Positions 54,140-63,621 of a stretch of DNA of 64,000 nt are shown here, in pieces. This stretch comes from CAVXDY01 sp963760715. GTDB taxonomy: Bacteria > Actinomycetota > Thermoleophilia > Miltoncostaeales > Miltoncostaeaceae. A model generated the notes under the pieces. The model did not search any database. It was not told the DNA's origin and was given only the letters and a program-made list of their open reading frames with translations. The DNA lies in the NCBI GenBank assembly GCA_963760715.1, contig CAVXDY010000004.1, positions 310,001-374,000 on the forward strand, read 5' to 3'. Within the stretch, counting starts at the first letter, position 1, and every line of letters begins with the position of its first letter. The translations under genes were made by a program, and so were the position numbers.

Positions 54140-55273
54140 GGCGTCTGCGGCGCGGCGCTGGCCGCGCTGGTCGCGCTCGCCGCGCTGGCGGTGCTGGCCG
54201 GATCCGCGGCGGCGGCGCCGATCCTCTCGCTGCAGGACGACGACCTGGTCAACGTCCGCGGGCCCGCCCTGGACGCGCGCCTCGACGCCCTCGCCGCCAC
54301 CGGGACGAAGGTCACGCGGGTCAACGTGCTGTGGCGGGAGGTGGCGCCCACCCGGCCGGCCGACGCGCGGAACCCGGCCGATCCCGCCTACGACTGGAGC
54401 CGCTACGACGAGATCGTGCGCGGCCTGTCGGCGCGGGGGATCTCGACCATCCTCGACTTCTACCTCACCCCGGCGTGGGCGTCGCGCACCGGCCTGCGGA
54501 CCGCCGCGCCGCGGGCGGCCGACGGGGCGCGGTTCGCCGGCGCGATCGCCCGGCGCTACTCCGGCGCGTTCGCCGACGCGGCCGGCGCGGTCCTGCCGGA
54601 GGTGCGGCACATCGAGGTGTGGAACGAGCCCAACCTCCCCGGGTTCTGGATGCCCCAGTGCCGGCAGCGCGCGGGCCGCGCGGCGCTGGTCTCGCCGGGC
54701 GCCTACGCCGCGCTCCTGGCGGCCGCCTACCGGGAGATCAAGGCCGCGAACCCCCGCTCGCAGGTCATCGGGGGTGCCGTGGGGCCGGCCGGCCGCACGC
54801 CGCGCACCTGCGTCCCCGGCGAGGGCGGGGCCGTCGGCAGCCTCGACTTCACCCGCCTGGTGGCGCGCGAGGGCCCGCCGATCGACGCCTGGAGCCTGCA
54901 CCTCTACCCCATCGGATCTCCGCTCAAGGCCTTCTTCGTGCCATCGTGGAGCACGCTGCCCCAGGTCGTCAGAGAGGTCGATAGGCTGCGGCCGGGCGCA
55001 CCGATCCACGTGACGGAGACGGGTTACCACACGTCGTACAACCGCTTTCACCGCTACTTCGTGAGCGAGGCGCAGCAGGCCGCCTGGCTCGACGAGACGC
55101 TCGCCGCCGCCGCCGCGCAGCCGCGCGTCCAGGTGGTGACCTGGTTCAACTTCCAGGACAACCCGCTCTGGACCGGAGGGCTGCTGCGCGGGGACGGCAC
55201 GCGCAAGCCGTCGTACGACCGCTTCGTCGCGCAGGCCGCCGCGTTCCCCCCGCCCCCGGGGTGGGGGCCGTGA
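54136..55273 (+). CDS. Secreted clan-A glycoside hydrolase, frame interrupted in signal peptide
   Basis: A GTG at 54136 overlaps the previous stop (GTGA) and begins VRRLRRGA, but the hydrophobic signal core (LAALVALAALAVLAGSAAAA) and the enzyme lie in another frame. The span is one base over a multiple of three, so one extra base near 54160 is likely; otherwise translation would have to start at an inner GTG at 54191. The enzyme has VNVLWREVAPTRPADARNPA, STILDFYLTPAWASRTGL, HIEVWNEPNLPGFW (acid/base Glu), WSLHLYPIG and IHVTETGYHTSYNRF (nucleophile Glu), a GH39/GH5-like TIM barrel acting on extracellular glycan. Confidence 0.8.
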
Positions 55274-56034
55274 GCGAGGCCGGCGAGGAGCGCCTGGACC
55301 AGGTGCAGGCCTACTACGACCGCCTGGCGCCGCGCCTGGTGGCCGTCGAGAGCCGCAACTGGCACCTGCAGAGCCGCATGTCGCTGGTGCTGGAGACCAT
55401 CGACCGGTACGCCCCTCCCCGGGGCCGCGTGCTGGACGTCGGCTGCGGGACCGGCTTCCTCCTGGAGCGGCTCGCCGAGCGCGGGTTCTCGGGGGTCGGC
55501 ATCGACCTCTCGCCCGAGTCGGTGGAGCACGCGCGCAGCCGCCTGCGGGACATCGGGGCCTCCGAGCGGCTCGACGCCCAGGTGGGGAGCGCGTACGAGC
55601 CGCCCGCCGGCCCATTCGACCTGATCGCGCTCACCGACGTGCTGGAGCACCTGGAGAACCCCCGCGCCTGCCTGGCCACGCTGCGGGAGCGGCTCGCTCC
55701 CGGCGGCCTGCTGGTGATCTCGACGCCCAACCGGCGCAGCCTCTCGGGGGCGCGGCGCTGGCTGGCCGAGAACGGGGTGCCGGGCATCCGGCTCAACCTG
55801 GCGCCGGTGGACAACTGGCAGACCTGGACGGACCTCGAGAGCCACGCGGCCTCGGCCGGCCTGGCGCCGGTGTCGCGCCGCGGGATCTTCTTCCGCCCGG
55901 GCGGCCGGATCGGCTCGCAGATCGGGCGGCTGTACCGTTTCTCGGGCCCCCGCCGGGCGGAGCTCGCGCTGTCGCGGACGCCCCTGGGCCGCTTCGGCTT
56001 CTACATCTGCCTGGGGTTCCGGGCCATCGCGTGA
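55270..56034 (+). CDS. Class I SAM-dependent methyltransferase
   Basis: About 254 residues. VQAYYDRLAPRLVAVESRNW, SAM site RVLDVGCGTGFLLERLAERG, GVGIDLSPESVEHARSRLRD, ALTDVLEHLENP and LAPGGLLVISTPNRRSL. Standard methyltransferase layout with a C-terminal membrane-associating look (FGFYICLGFRAIA). It overlaps the glycosidase gene by four bases. Likely decorates a glycan or lipid intermediate. Confidence 0.87.
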   Translation: MSEAGEERLDQVQAYYDRLAPRLVAVESRNWHLQSRMSLVLETIDRYAPPRGRVLDVGCGTGFLLERLAERGFSGVGIDLSPESVEHARSRLRDIGASERLDAQVGSAYEPPAGPFDLIALTDVLEHLENPRACLATLRERLAPGGLLVISTPNRRSLSGARRWLAENGVPGIRLNLAPVDNWQTWTDLESHAASAGLAPVSRRGIFFRPGGRIGSQIGRLYRFSGPRRAELALSRTPLGRFGFYICLGFRAIA

Positions 56035-56050
56035 CCGGCCGGGGGGCCCG

Positions 56051-57088
56051 GTGAGCGACCGGGCGCGGCGCGGCGCGGTGATCATCGCGATGGCCGCGCT
56101 GTTCGTCCTCGCCCTCGGCACCTTCGTGCTGCCGTTCGCGTTCCCGACGCCGCCGCCGATCGTCAGCCGCTTCCAGGCCACCCTGCTGTTCAGCCCGGAC
56201 GGAGACGGGCGCCGCGACGAGGCGCGCGTCAACATCCGCCTGCACGAGGCGAGCACCGTGTCCGTCGAGATCCAGCGCGACGGCAAGCGGGTCAAGCTGC
56301 TGATCCCGGAGGCCCCGCGGCCGCGGGGCTTCTCGAGCACCGCGTGGGACGGGACCGGCGACGACGGCCGCACGCTCCCCAACGGCACCTACGCCATCAA
56401 GCTGCGGGCGCGGTCGGGCGAGAAGCAGTTCAACACGACCCGCAACATCGTCATCGACACGATCGCACCCCAGGCGAAGTCGTTGACCGTCGAGTCGGCC
56501 ACGCTGGCCGGCGCCGGGCCGGGGGAGTGCCGCGTGGTGTTCACCGCCACGGATCCGGGGTCACTGGTGCTCGAGGCGCTGCGCCCGGACGGGACGAAGA
56601 GCCTGCGGCGGCTGGGGCGGCGGCCCGTTCGCGCGAAGGGCGTCGTGCGCTGGGCATGGGACGGCCGCGCCGCCACCGGCCGGGCCGTGGCGCCGGGGCT
56701 GTACGTCCTGCGGGCCTCCTTCTCCGACGCCGCCCGCAACACCAGCGTGAGCGAGCGCACCTGCTGGGTGGGCTACCTGGCGGGCCGGGCCATCCCCGCC
56801 CGCCCGTCGCCCCGCCAGGCCGTGGGGGTGGCGCTGCGCACCACGGCCGGCGACCCCCTGCCCCCGTCCACGCCCGTGACCCTCACCCTGCGCCGCCGGA
56901 CCGGGATCCCCGGCGTCACCGCCACCGATCCCCTGGGGCCCCAGGTGGGCGTGGGCGCACGCGGGCCGCTGGCGCGGGTGCGCGTGCGCATCCCCGCCGG
57001 GATCAACCCGGATGCGCTGTGGCTGGTCGCCCAGGCGGGCGGCGACCACCCCGGGGTCGCCCTCGTCCCCCTCGGGGGCCGGCCGTGA
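56051..57088 (+). CDS. Membrane-anchored FlgD-like Ig-domain protein
   Basis: 345 residues. An N-terminal anchor (VIIAMAALFVLALGTFVLPF) is followed by ATLLFSPDGDGRRDEARVNI, then STAWDGTGDDGRTLPNGTYA, the hook-cap FlgD-type Ig repeat. A second similar unit lies at about 190-250 (WAWDGRAATGRAVAPGLYVL). The C-terminal 90 residues form another beta domain. Probably an extracellular structural or glycan-handling scaffold; flagellar genes are absent here. Confidence 0.75.
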   Translation: MSDRARRGAVIIAMAALFVLALGTFVLPFAFPTPPPIVSRFQATLLFSPDGDGRRDEARVNIRLHEASTVSVEIQRDGKRVKLLIPEAPRPRGFSSTAWDGTGDDGRTLPNGTYAIKLRARSGEKQFNTTRNIVIDTIAPQAKSLTVESATLAGAGPGECRVVFTATDPGSLVLEALRPDGTKSLRRLGRRPVRAKGVVRWAWDGRAATGRAVAPGLYVLRASFSDAARNTSVSERTCWVGYLAGRAIPARPSPRQAVGVALRTTAGDPLPPSTPVTLTLRRRTGIPGVTATDPLGPQVGVGARGPLARVRVRIPAGINPDALWLVAQAGGDHPGVALVPLGGRP

Positions 57089-58638
57089 TCGAGGGCGCGC
57101 GCGAGGTGGCCGCCGTGGCCGCCGCCGTCGGGGTGGTGGGCCTGCTGGCGCCCCTGCCCGCCCTGCGCTCGGAGGCGCAGCGGGCCGGCGCCCTGGCCGT
57201 GATGATCGTCTCCTGGGGGATCCTCGCGGCGAGCCTGGTGCCCGGGCACGACGCCCGCAGCGGGCTCGACCGGCTCGGCTCGCCCGCGAGGGCGGGCGCG
57301 GCGGCCGTCGCCGTGATCGTCGCGCTCGTGGTGGCCGCCCTGCTGGTCCGGGCGATCGTGGCACGGCCGACGATCTGGTTCGTGCTGCTGGGCATCGCCC
57401 TGCCCATCCGCATCCCGGTGTCCCTCGGCAGCCAGGAGGGCAACCTGCTCGTGCCGCTCTACGCCGTGGTGCTGCTGGGTCTGGCGGCGTGGATCTGGGG
57501 GCGGGCGCGGGGGAGCATCGAGGGCCCGGCGCCCGAGGGCCCGGCGGCGGTCTCCGCGCCGCTCGCCGCCTTCGTGGGCTTCCTCCTCGTGTCCATGCTC
57601 TGGAGCAGCGACGCGGACCAGGCCACCACGAAGGCGGTGTTCTTCTACCTGCCGTTCACCCTCCTCTACGTCCTGGCGGTGGCCTGGTGGCCGCGGGCGC
57701 GGGCGCTCGCCGCCCTGGCGATCACCACCATCGCCGGGGGCGTGATCGCCGCCGGTGTCGCCCTGTTCCAGTACGCGACCCGCGAGATCTGGTGGAACCA
57801 GACGCTCTCGCAGGCCAACGTCTACAGCCGCTTCTTCCGCGTGAACGGGATCTTCTTCGACCCCAACATCCTGGGCCGTTACCTGGCGCTGGCGATCCTG
57901 GCCGCCCTGGCGCTGGCCTGGGTGCGGCGCCGCCCGCTGGAGCTGTGGTGCCTCGCGCTCGCCGTGCCGGTGATGGCCGCGGGCATGGTCGTGACCTTCT
58001 CGCGCTCGAGCGCCCTGATGCTGATGCTGGGGCTGCTCCTGCTGGCCATCCGGGCCGTCGGTCCCGTGAAGGCCCTGGTGACGGCTGCGGCGCTGCTGAT
58101 CGTGCTGGGCGGCGCGGCGGCGGCGTCGAGCGGCAACATCCGGCACGCGGCGACCAGCGGCAACCGGCTGGAGCGGGTCAGCGAGGGCCGCTTCGACCTG
58201 GTGCGGGGCGGGCTCACGATCTGGCGCGCGGACCCGGTCGCCGGCGCCGGGCTGGGGGCGTTCGAGAAGCGCTTCGAGCAGACCCTCACCCCGGTGGAGC
58301 AGCGACGGGTGCGCGTGGTCATCTCCCACAACGCGCCGGTCACGGTGCTGAGCGAGCAGGGCGTCATCGGCTTCGCCCTCTTCCTGATCCTGGTCGTCGG
58401 CACGGGCTGGGCCGCCGTGCGCGGCTCGTGGCGGGAGGGCGACATCGGCTGGGCGCGGTGGACCCTCGGGGCCATGCTCGCGGGCCTCCTCGTGCACAGC
58501 CTGCTGTACGCGGCGCTGTTCGAGGACCCGTTCACGTGGATCATCGCGGCGGCGGCGGTGTCCCTGGCCGCCGGCGCCCGCACGGCCCCCGCGGCGGCGC
58601 CCGAGCCCACCGCGCCCCAACCGCTGCCCGTCCCGTGA
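57085..58638 (+). CDS. O-antigen ligase/polymerase-like membrane protein
   Basis: About 517 residues, around 11 membrane segments. The Wzy/WaaL-type outer loop is visible: FRVNGIFFDPNILGRYLALA, VVTFSRSSALMLMLGLLLL, then the long loop DPVAGAGLGAFEKRFEQTL with VRVVISHNAPVTVLSEQGVI, carrying the conserved Arg and His. Joins or polymerises lipid-linked glycans outside the membrane. GTG start overlaps the upstream stop. Confidence 0.85.
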   Translation: MIEGAREVAAVAAAVGVVGLLAPLPALRSEAQRAGALAVMIVSWGILAASLVPGHDARSGLDRLGSPARAGAAAVAVIVALVVAALLVRAIVARPTIWFVLLGIALPIRIPVSLGSQEGNLLVPLYAVVLLGLAAWIWGRARGSIEGPAPEGPAAVSAPLAAFVGFLLVSMLWSSDADQATTKAVFFYLPFTLLYVLAVAWWPRARALAALAITTIAGGVIAAGVALFQYATREIWWNQTLSQANVYSRFFRVNGIFFDPNILGRYLALAILAALALAWVRRRPLELWCLALAVPVMAAGMVVTFSRSSALMLMLGLLLLAIRAVGPVKALVTAAALLIVLGGAAAASSGNIRHAATSGNRLERVSEGRFDLVRGGLTIWRADPVAGAGLGAFEKRFEQTLTPVEQRRVRVVISHNAPVTVLSEQGVIGFALFLILVVGTGWAAVRGSWREGDIGWARWTLGAMLAGLLVHSLLYAALFEDPFTWIIAAAAVSLAAGARTAPAAAPEPTAPQPLPVP

Positions 58639-59732
58639 GCGCCTCCGCCCCCCGGGTCATGTGCCTCAGCAACATGTGGCCCGGCGCGGACGACCCCGAC
58701 TACGGGTCGTTCGTCGCCGACATGTGCGACGCGCTCCGGGCCCGGGGGCTGCCCGTGGAGACCGTGGTGATCGACCGCCGCGCCGGCGGGCCGCTCCGCA
58801 CGCCCGCCAAGTACGCGGCGCTCACGGCCCGCGCCGCCCGCGCCGCCCGGCGGGCCGACGTCATCTACGCGCACTACCTCTTCCCCACGGGCGCCGTGGC
58901 GATGGCGGCCGCGGCGGGCGCCCACGGCATCCCCTACGTGCTCACCGCGCACGGCCAGGACGTGCGGAACCTGGACCGCCGGTCGCTGCGGCAGGCCACG
59001 GCCCCGGCCCTGTCCCGTGCCGCCGCGCTGATCGCCGTGAGCCGGCACCTGGCCGACGCGCTGGGCGCGGCCGGGCTGCCGCTGCCGCCGGTCCACGTGA
59101 TCGACATGGGTGTCGACATGGAGCGCTTCGCCCCCGGCGACCGGGCGCGGGCGCGGACCCGCCTCGGGCTGGCGCCCGACGGCCCGGTGGTGTTGGCCGT
59201 GGGCGGCCTGACGGAGCGCAAGAACCCGCTCGGCCTGCTCCAGGCGTTCGCGCGCGTGCGGCGGAGGCGCCCGGACGCGCGGCTGGCGCTGGTGGGCGAC
59301 GGCCCGCTCGCGCCCGCGGTCGACGCCGGGGTGCGGCGCCTGGGGCTCGGCGGCTCGGTGATGCGCCCGGGCGCCGTCCCGCACGGCGACGTCGCGGACT
59401 GGGTCGCGGCCTGCGACCTGCTGGCCATCGTCAGCCGGGTGGAGCCGCTCGGCGTGGCGGCGCTCGAGGCCCTGGCGGGTGGGCGGCCGGTGGTGGCGAC
59501 CCGGATCGGCGGGGTGGGCGAGGTGGTGCCGGATCCCGGCGCCGGGCGGCTGGTGGACCCCCTGGACCCCGGCGCGATCGCGTCGGCGATCCTCTCCGTG
59601 CTCGACGATCCGCCCGCTCCCGAGGCCTGCCGGCGCGCCGCCGAGCCCCACGCGCTGACGCGGCAGGCCGGCCGGGTCGCCGAGGTCCTCGAGGGCGCCG
59701 TCGCCGCGCACCGGGAGGCCTCCGCCCGGTAG
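58635..59732 (+). CDS. Glycosyltransferase family 4
   Basis: About 365 residues. VMCLSNMWPGADDPDYGSFV at the N-terminus, YVLTAHGQDVRNLDRR, VLAVGGLTERKNPLGLLQAF, VEPLGVAALEALAGGRPVVA (E-x7-E) and TRIGGVGEVVPDPGAG. GTG start overlaps the polymerase stop by four bases. Its N-terminus (SNMWPG..GSFV) is the same style as the GT4 at 61262, suggesting paralogues in one pathway. Confidence 0.9.
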   Translation: MSASAPRVMCLSNMWPGADDPDYGSFVADMCDALRARGLPVETVVIDRRAGGPLRTPAKYAALTARAARAARRADVIYAHYLFPTGAVAMAAAAGAHGIPYVLTAHGQDVRNLDRRSLRQATAPALSRAAALIAVSRHLADALGAAGLPLPPVHVIDMGVDMERFAPGDRARARTRLGLAPDGPVVLAVGGLTERKNPLGLLQAFARVRRRRPDARLALVGDGPLAPAVDAGVRRLGLGGSVMRPGAVPHGDVADWVAACDLLAIVSRVEPLGVAALEALAGGRPVVATRIGGVGEVVPDPGAGRLVDPLDPGAIASAILSVLDDPPAPEACRRAAEPHALTRQAGRVAEVLEGAVAAHREASAR

Positions 59733-59771
59733 CCGGGCCCGCCCCGGTGGCTGCGCTACGCTGCGCGGCCG

Positions 59772-61262
59772 ATGGCGACCTCCCAGGCCCCCGCCGCGGC
59801 CACGCCGCCGGCGGCCCCCCGCCCCCTCGGCCCGGCGATGCTCGCGGTGGCGATCGGCGCCGTCGCGGCCGGTGCGATCGCCGTGTGGCAGCCCCTGCTG
59901 GGCCTCGGCGTGGCGGTGGTCCTGCTGGTCGCGACCCTGGTGCGCGGCGTGCCGGTGCGGCGCCTGGCGCCGCTGCTGGTGGTGCTCACGGCGCTCGCCG
60001 CCATCGCCGGGCCGAACCTGGCCGCGCCGCCGGCGCCCGGGGTGTTCCTGTTCCGCGTGCTGATCGTGCTGCTGGGCCTCGGGCTGGTGGGCTACCTGCT
60101 GATGGACGGCGGGCTCGCGCTGCCGGCCGGCCTGCCGCGTCCCGCGGGGATCCTCGGGGTCTGGTTCCTCTGGTCGGTGCTCTCCCTGGGCTGGGCCGAC
60201 GACGAGCTGGCGGCGCTTCGCTGGACCAGCTTCATGGCGATGATGATGGGCCTGGCCATCGCGATCGCGATCCTCTGCCGCGACCGGCGCCGGGCCAAGA
60301 TCCTCCTCTGGTCGCTGCTCGGCGCCTTCATCCTGGCCTGCCTGATCGCGCTGGCCGAGGTGGCCACCGGCCATCACCTGCCCACCTTCCGCCAGGGGCG
60401 GGAGGGGCGGACCGGCCTCATCGGCGTGGGGTCGCTCTTCGGCAACCAGAACAACTTCGCGGTGTTCCTGAGCCTGGCGCTCCCGTACCTGGCGGTGCTG
60501 CCGGTGGTGTACCGCGACGTGCGGCTGCGCATGGTGGGCATCGCCGGCGCGGCGGCCGCGCTGCTGCTGATCCTGGCGACCGGCAGCAAGTCCGGGCTGC
60601 TTGCGGCGGGCCTGGTGATGCTGGGGCTGCTGCTGCTCGTGGGGACCGACCGCCGCGAGCGCGGCCGGCTGATCGTGGCCGGCGCCATCGCCGCGCTGGC
60701 CGTGGTGCTGGTGTTCACCGTCATCGGCGGCAACGGGCCCGTGAAGCTCGACAACCGGACGGTGACGAAGCTGAACTTCGGGCTGCTGGCGGACCAGCTC
60801 CAGACCCAGGAGGGATCCGGCGGCGTGCGGGCGTCGCTGCTGGGCGACGGCCTGCACCTGGTGGCCGACACCAACGGCCTGGGCGTGGGCGCCGGCAACG
60901 CCGAGACGCACGTCCGCAGCCTGGCGGACTTCCCCGGGGTGGCGAACCTGCACGACTGGTGGCTGGAGGTGCTGGTGGACGGCGGGATCGTGGGCTTCGC
61001 GCTCTACCTGCTGTTCTACCTCACGCTCCTGCGGCGCCAGACGCGCGCCGCGCGCCGCGCGACGGACCCCCTGGTGCGGTACATGTGCCTGGCGGGCACG
61101 CTGTCGCTGGTGGGCTGGATCATCGGGAGCATCGGCCCGTCGACGGCCATCCACTTCGCACCGATGTGGATCGTCTTCGGCCTGGGGATGGGGGCGCTGG
61201 TGCTCGCGACCCGCGAGGCGCAGGCCGCCCGCGACGAGGCGGGTCCGTCATCCGGGTCCTGA
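59772..61262 (+). CDS. O-antigen ligase/polymerase-like membrane protein
   Basis: 496 residues, about 12 membrane segments. TGLIGVGSLFGNQNNFAVFL, LLLILATGSKSGLLAAGLVM, then DTNGLGVGAGNAETHVRSLA and ANLHDWWLEVLVDGGIVGFA: the ligase signature with conserved Asn, Lys/Ser and His in the outer loop. It is the second such protein in the operon. The stop overlaps the next ATG (TGATG). Confidence 0.87.
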   Translation: MATSQAPAAATPPAAPRPLGPAMLAVAIGAVAAGAIAVWQPLLGLGVAVVLLVATLVRGVPVRRLAPLLVVLTALAAIAGPNLAAPPAPGVFLFRVLIVLLGLGLVGYLLMDGGLALPAGLPRPAGILGVWFLWSVLSLGWADDELAALRWTSFMAMMMGLAIAIAILCRDRRRAKILLWSLLGAFILACLIALAEVATGHHLPTFRQGREGRTGLIGVGSLFGNQNNFAVFLSLALPYLAVLPVVYRDVRLRMVGIAGAAAALLLILATGSKSGLLAAGLVMLGLLLLVGTDRRERGRLIVAGAIAALAVVLVFTVIGGNGPVKLDNRTVTKLNFGLLADQLQTQEGSGGVRASLLGDGLHLVADTNGLGVGAGNAETHVRSLADFPGVANLHDWWLEVLVDGGIVGFALYLLFYLTLLRRQTRAARRATDPLVRYMCLAGTLSLVGWIIGSIGPSTAIHFAPMWIVFGLGMGALVLATREAQAARDEAGPSSGS

Positions 61263-62443
61263 TGCTCAGCCACATGTACCCGAGCCCGGTCAACCCGACC
61301 GCGGGCATCTTCGTGCACGAGCAGGTGCGCGCGCTGGTGGGCCTGGGGCACGACGTCCGCGTGGTCTCGCCCACGGGCTGGGCGCCCCCGCTGCTGCCGC
61401 GCTGGCGGGCGCACCGCGACGTGCCCGGCACGGACGTGGTCGACGGCGTCCCGGTGCTCTACCCGCGCAAGCTCACGCTTCCCGGCGCCCGGCTGGGGCA
61501 TCGCAACGCCGACGCGATGCTGTGGGCCGTCGACGGGCCCCTGCGCCGCGTGCACCTCCGGTGGCCCTTCGACGTGATCCACGCCCACATGCTGGTGCCC
61601 GACGGGTGGGCGGCGGCGCGGGCCGGGAACCGCCTGGGGGTGCCGGTGGTGGCCACGGCCCACCGCGCCGACGTGCTGGACGTGCCCGCGCGGGGTCCCC
61701 GCGAGGCGGGCCGGGTGTCGCAGGCCGTCCAGGCGATCGACCAGGTCTGCGCCGTGAGCGCGATGATCGGGGCCGCCGCGGAGGCGCTCGGCGCGCCCCG
61801 GCGGCCGGTGGCGATCGTGCCCAACGGCGCCGACACGCGCACGTTCACCCCCCGCCCCGCGGCCGAGGCCCGCGCCCGGCTGGGCCTGCCCGACGACGGC
61901 CCGATCGTGAGCTACGTGGGCAAGCTCGTGCCCCGCAAGGGGGTGGACACCCTGGTGGAGGCGATGGGCCTCCTGGCGCGGCGCCCCCAGGGCGCGCCCC
62001 TGCTCGTGGCGGCCGGCATCGGGGAGATGCGCCCCGCCCTGGAGCGGCGTGCCGCCGAGCTCGGCATCGCCGACCGGGTGCGCTTCGTGGGCAAGATCGG
62101 CCACGACGAGGTGGGCTGGTGGATGGCCGCGGGCGACCTCTTCGTGCTGCCGTCGCTCAGCGAGGGCCTCCCCACGGTGGTCTGCGAGGCCATGAACTGC
62201 GGCCGCCCGGTCGTGGCGACCGCCGTGGACGGGACCCCCGAGATCGTGCGGGACGGCGAGACCGGCCTGCTCGTGCCCCCCTCCGACGCCCCGGCCCTGG
62301 CCGGCGCCCTCGGCCGCGTGCTGGACGACCCGGACCTCGCGCGGCGGATGGGCGAGGAGGCCCTGCGCGTGGGGCGGGAGACCTACACGTGGGAGGCCAA
62401 CGCCCGCCGGATGACGGAGATCTACGAGGCCGTGCGCGGGTGA
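61262..62443 (+). CDS. Glycosyltransferase family 4
   Basis: About 393 residues. MLSHMYPSPVNPTAGIFVHE, FDVIHAHMLVPDGWAAARAG, YVGKLVPRKGVDTLVEAMGL, SEGLPTVVCEAMNCGRPVVA (E-x7-E) and DGTPEIVRDGETGLLVPP. The ATG at 61262 shares a base with the previous TGA, so translation is coupled. Confidence 0.92.
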   Translation: MLSHMYPSPVNPTAGIFVHEQVRALVGLGHDVRVVSPTGWAPPLLPRWRAHRDVPGTDVVDGVPVLYPRKLTLPGARLGHRNADAMLWAVDGPLRRVHLRWPFDVIHAHMLVPDGWAAARAGNRLGVPVVATAHRADVLDVPARGPREAGRVSQAVQAIDQVCAVSAMIGAAAEALGAPRRPVAIVPNGADTRTFTPRPAAEARARLGLPDDGPIVSYVGKLVPRKGVDTLVEAMGLLARRPQGAPLLVAAGIGEMRPALERRAAELGIADRVRFVGKIGHDEVGWWMAAGDLFVLPSLSEGLPTVVCEAMNCGRPVVATAVDGTPEIVRDGETGLLVPPSDAPALAGALGRVLDDPDLARRMGEEALRVGRETYTWEANARRMTEIYEAVRG

Positions 62444-63621
62444 GCCGGTCCTCGGCCCCCGCCGGGGACGGCCCGGCGGCCGTCGTGCTCCAGGCGTCGG
62501 GTCCCAACGCGCTCGGCATCGTGCGCAGCCTGGGCCGCGCCGGCGTCCGCGTCGTGGCGTGCGACCACGACCCGCGCGCGCTGGGGCTGCTGTCGCGCTA
62601 CGCCACCCCGGCCCGCACGGCCGACCCGCTGGCGGAGCCCGGCGCGTTCGTGGACGACCTGCTGCGCGTGGCGGAGCGCGAGCCCGGCGCGGTGCTCTTC
62701 GCCACCCACGACGAGGCGATCGCGGCGATCGGCCCGCGCGAGGCCGAGGTGGACGCGGTGCTGCGCCGCCCCTGGAGCCCCTGGGCGGCCATGAGGGGGA
62801 TCATGGACAAGGGCCACCAGCACGCCGCCGCCCACGCCGCCGGCTTCCCCGTACCCGCCACGCTCACCCCCGCCGACGAGGCCGATCTCGGGAGCGTCGC
62901 CGGCCACCTGCGGTTCCCCGTGATCCTGAAGCCCCGCGACGACGCGCCCGGGTTCCGGCGGCGGTTCCGGGCACAGGTGCTCGAGGCGGTCGACGCCGAG
63001 GGGCTGCGGGCGGCATGGGAGCTGGCGGCGCCCTATCGCCCGCAGGTGTCCGAGGTGATCCCCGGGGACGACTCGCGCCTCTGGACGCTCGGCAGCTACC
63101 GCGACGAGGCGGGGCGCCCCCTGGCGTCGTTCACCGGCCGCAAGCTGCGCCAGTGGCCGCCGCATTTCGGCACCGCGCGGGCGGCCGAGTCGCGCTGGGA
63201 CCCCGGGCTCGCCGCGCGGTGCCACGGACTGCTCGACGCGCTGGGCTTCCACGGCATCTCCCAGGTGGAGGTGAAGCGGGACGACCGCGACGGGCGGGAC
63301 TACCTGATCGAGGTCAACCCGCGCTCGTGGTTGTGGGTGGGCCTCGCCACCTCCTGCGGGGTCAACCTGCCCTACGCCTGCTGGCTGGACGCGGTGGGGC
63401 GGCCGCGCACGTGGCCGACCGGGCACCGCGGCGGGCGGCGGTGGGTGCTCGCGAGCAAGCACCTGGCGGGCAGCGCCCGCGAGCTGCGCCGGGGCGAGTG
63501 GAGCCTGCGGCCCTTCCTGTCGTCGCTGCGGCCCCCGATCTCGGACGGCGTCATCGACCCGCGCGACCCGCGGCCGGCGCTGGCCCTCTACTCGCGCATC
63601 GCGCGCCGGCGCCGTGCCTGA
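62440..63621 (+). CDS. ATP-grasp carboxylate-amine ligase-like protein
   Basis: About 393 residues. AVVLQASGPNALGIVRSLGR is the pre-ATP-grasp fold, MDKGHQHAAAHAAGFPVPAT the start of the ATP-grasp domain, FPVILKPRDDAPG carries the ATP-binding Lys, and DYLIEVNPRSWLWVGLATSC holds the metal-binding Glu/Asn. Such ligases in polysaccharide loci may add amino acids or related groups to sugars. GTG start overlaps the GT4 stop; the end overlaps the next gene by eight bases. Confidence 0.85.
   Translation: MSRSSAPAGDGPAAVVLQASGPNALGIVRSLGRAGVRVVACDHDPRALGLLSRYATPARTADPLAEPGAFVDDLLRVAEREPGAVLFATHDEAIAAIGPREAEVDAVLRRPWSPWAAMRGIMDKGHQHAAAHAAGFPVPATLTPADEADLGSVAGHLRFPVILKPRDDAPGFRRRFRAQVLEAVDAEGLRAAWELAAPYRPQVSEVIPGDDSRLWTLGSYRDEAGRPLASFTGRKLRQWPPHFGTARAAESRWDPGLAARCHGLLDALGFHGISQVEVKRDDRDGRDYLIEVNPRSWLWVGLATSCGVNLPYACWLDAVGRPRTWPTGHRGGRRWVLASKHLAGSARELRRGEWSLRPFLSSLRPPISDGVIDPRDPRPALALYSRIARRRRA

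Noticed and set aside
57879..61154. A 1091-codon open frame on the minus strand
   Set aside because: It is antisense to the ligase/GT4 genes, rich in His/Gln/Arg/Gly, with no domain; a product of GC bias.
58661..62443. A 1260-codon plus-strand open frame
   Set aside because: Only its last third is real (the GT4 at 61262); the front is a shifted reading of the genes at 58635 and 59772.
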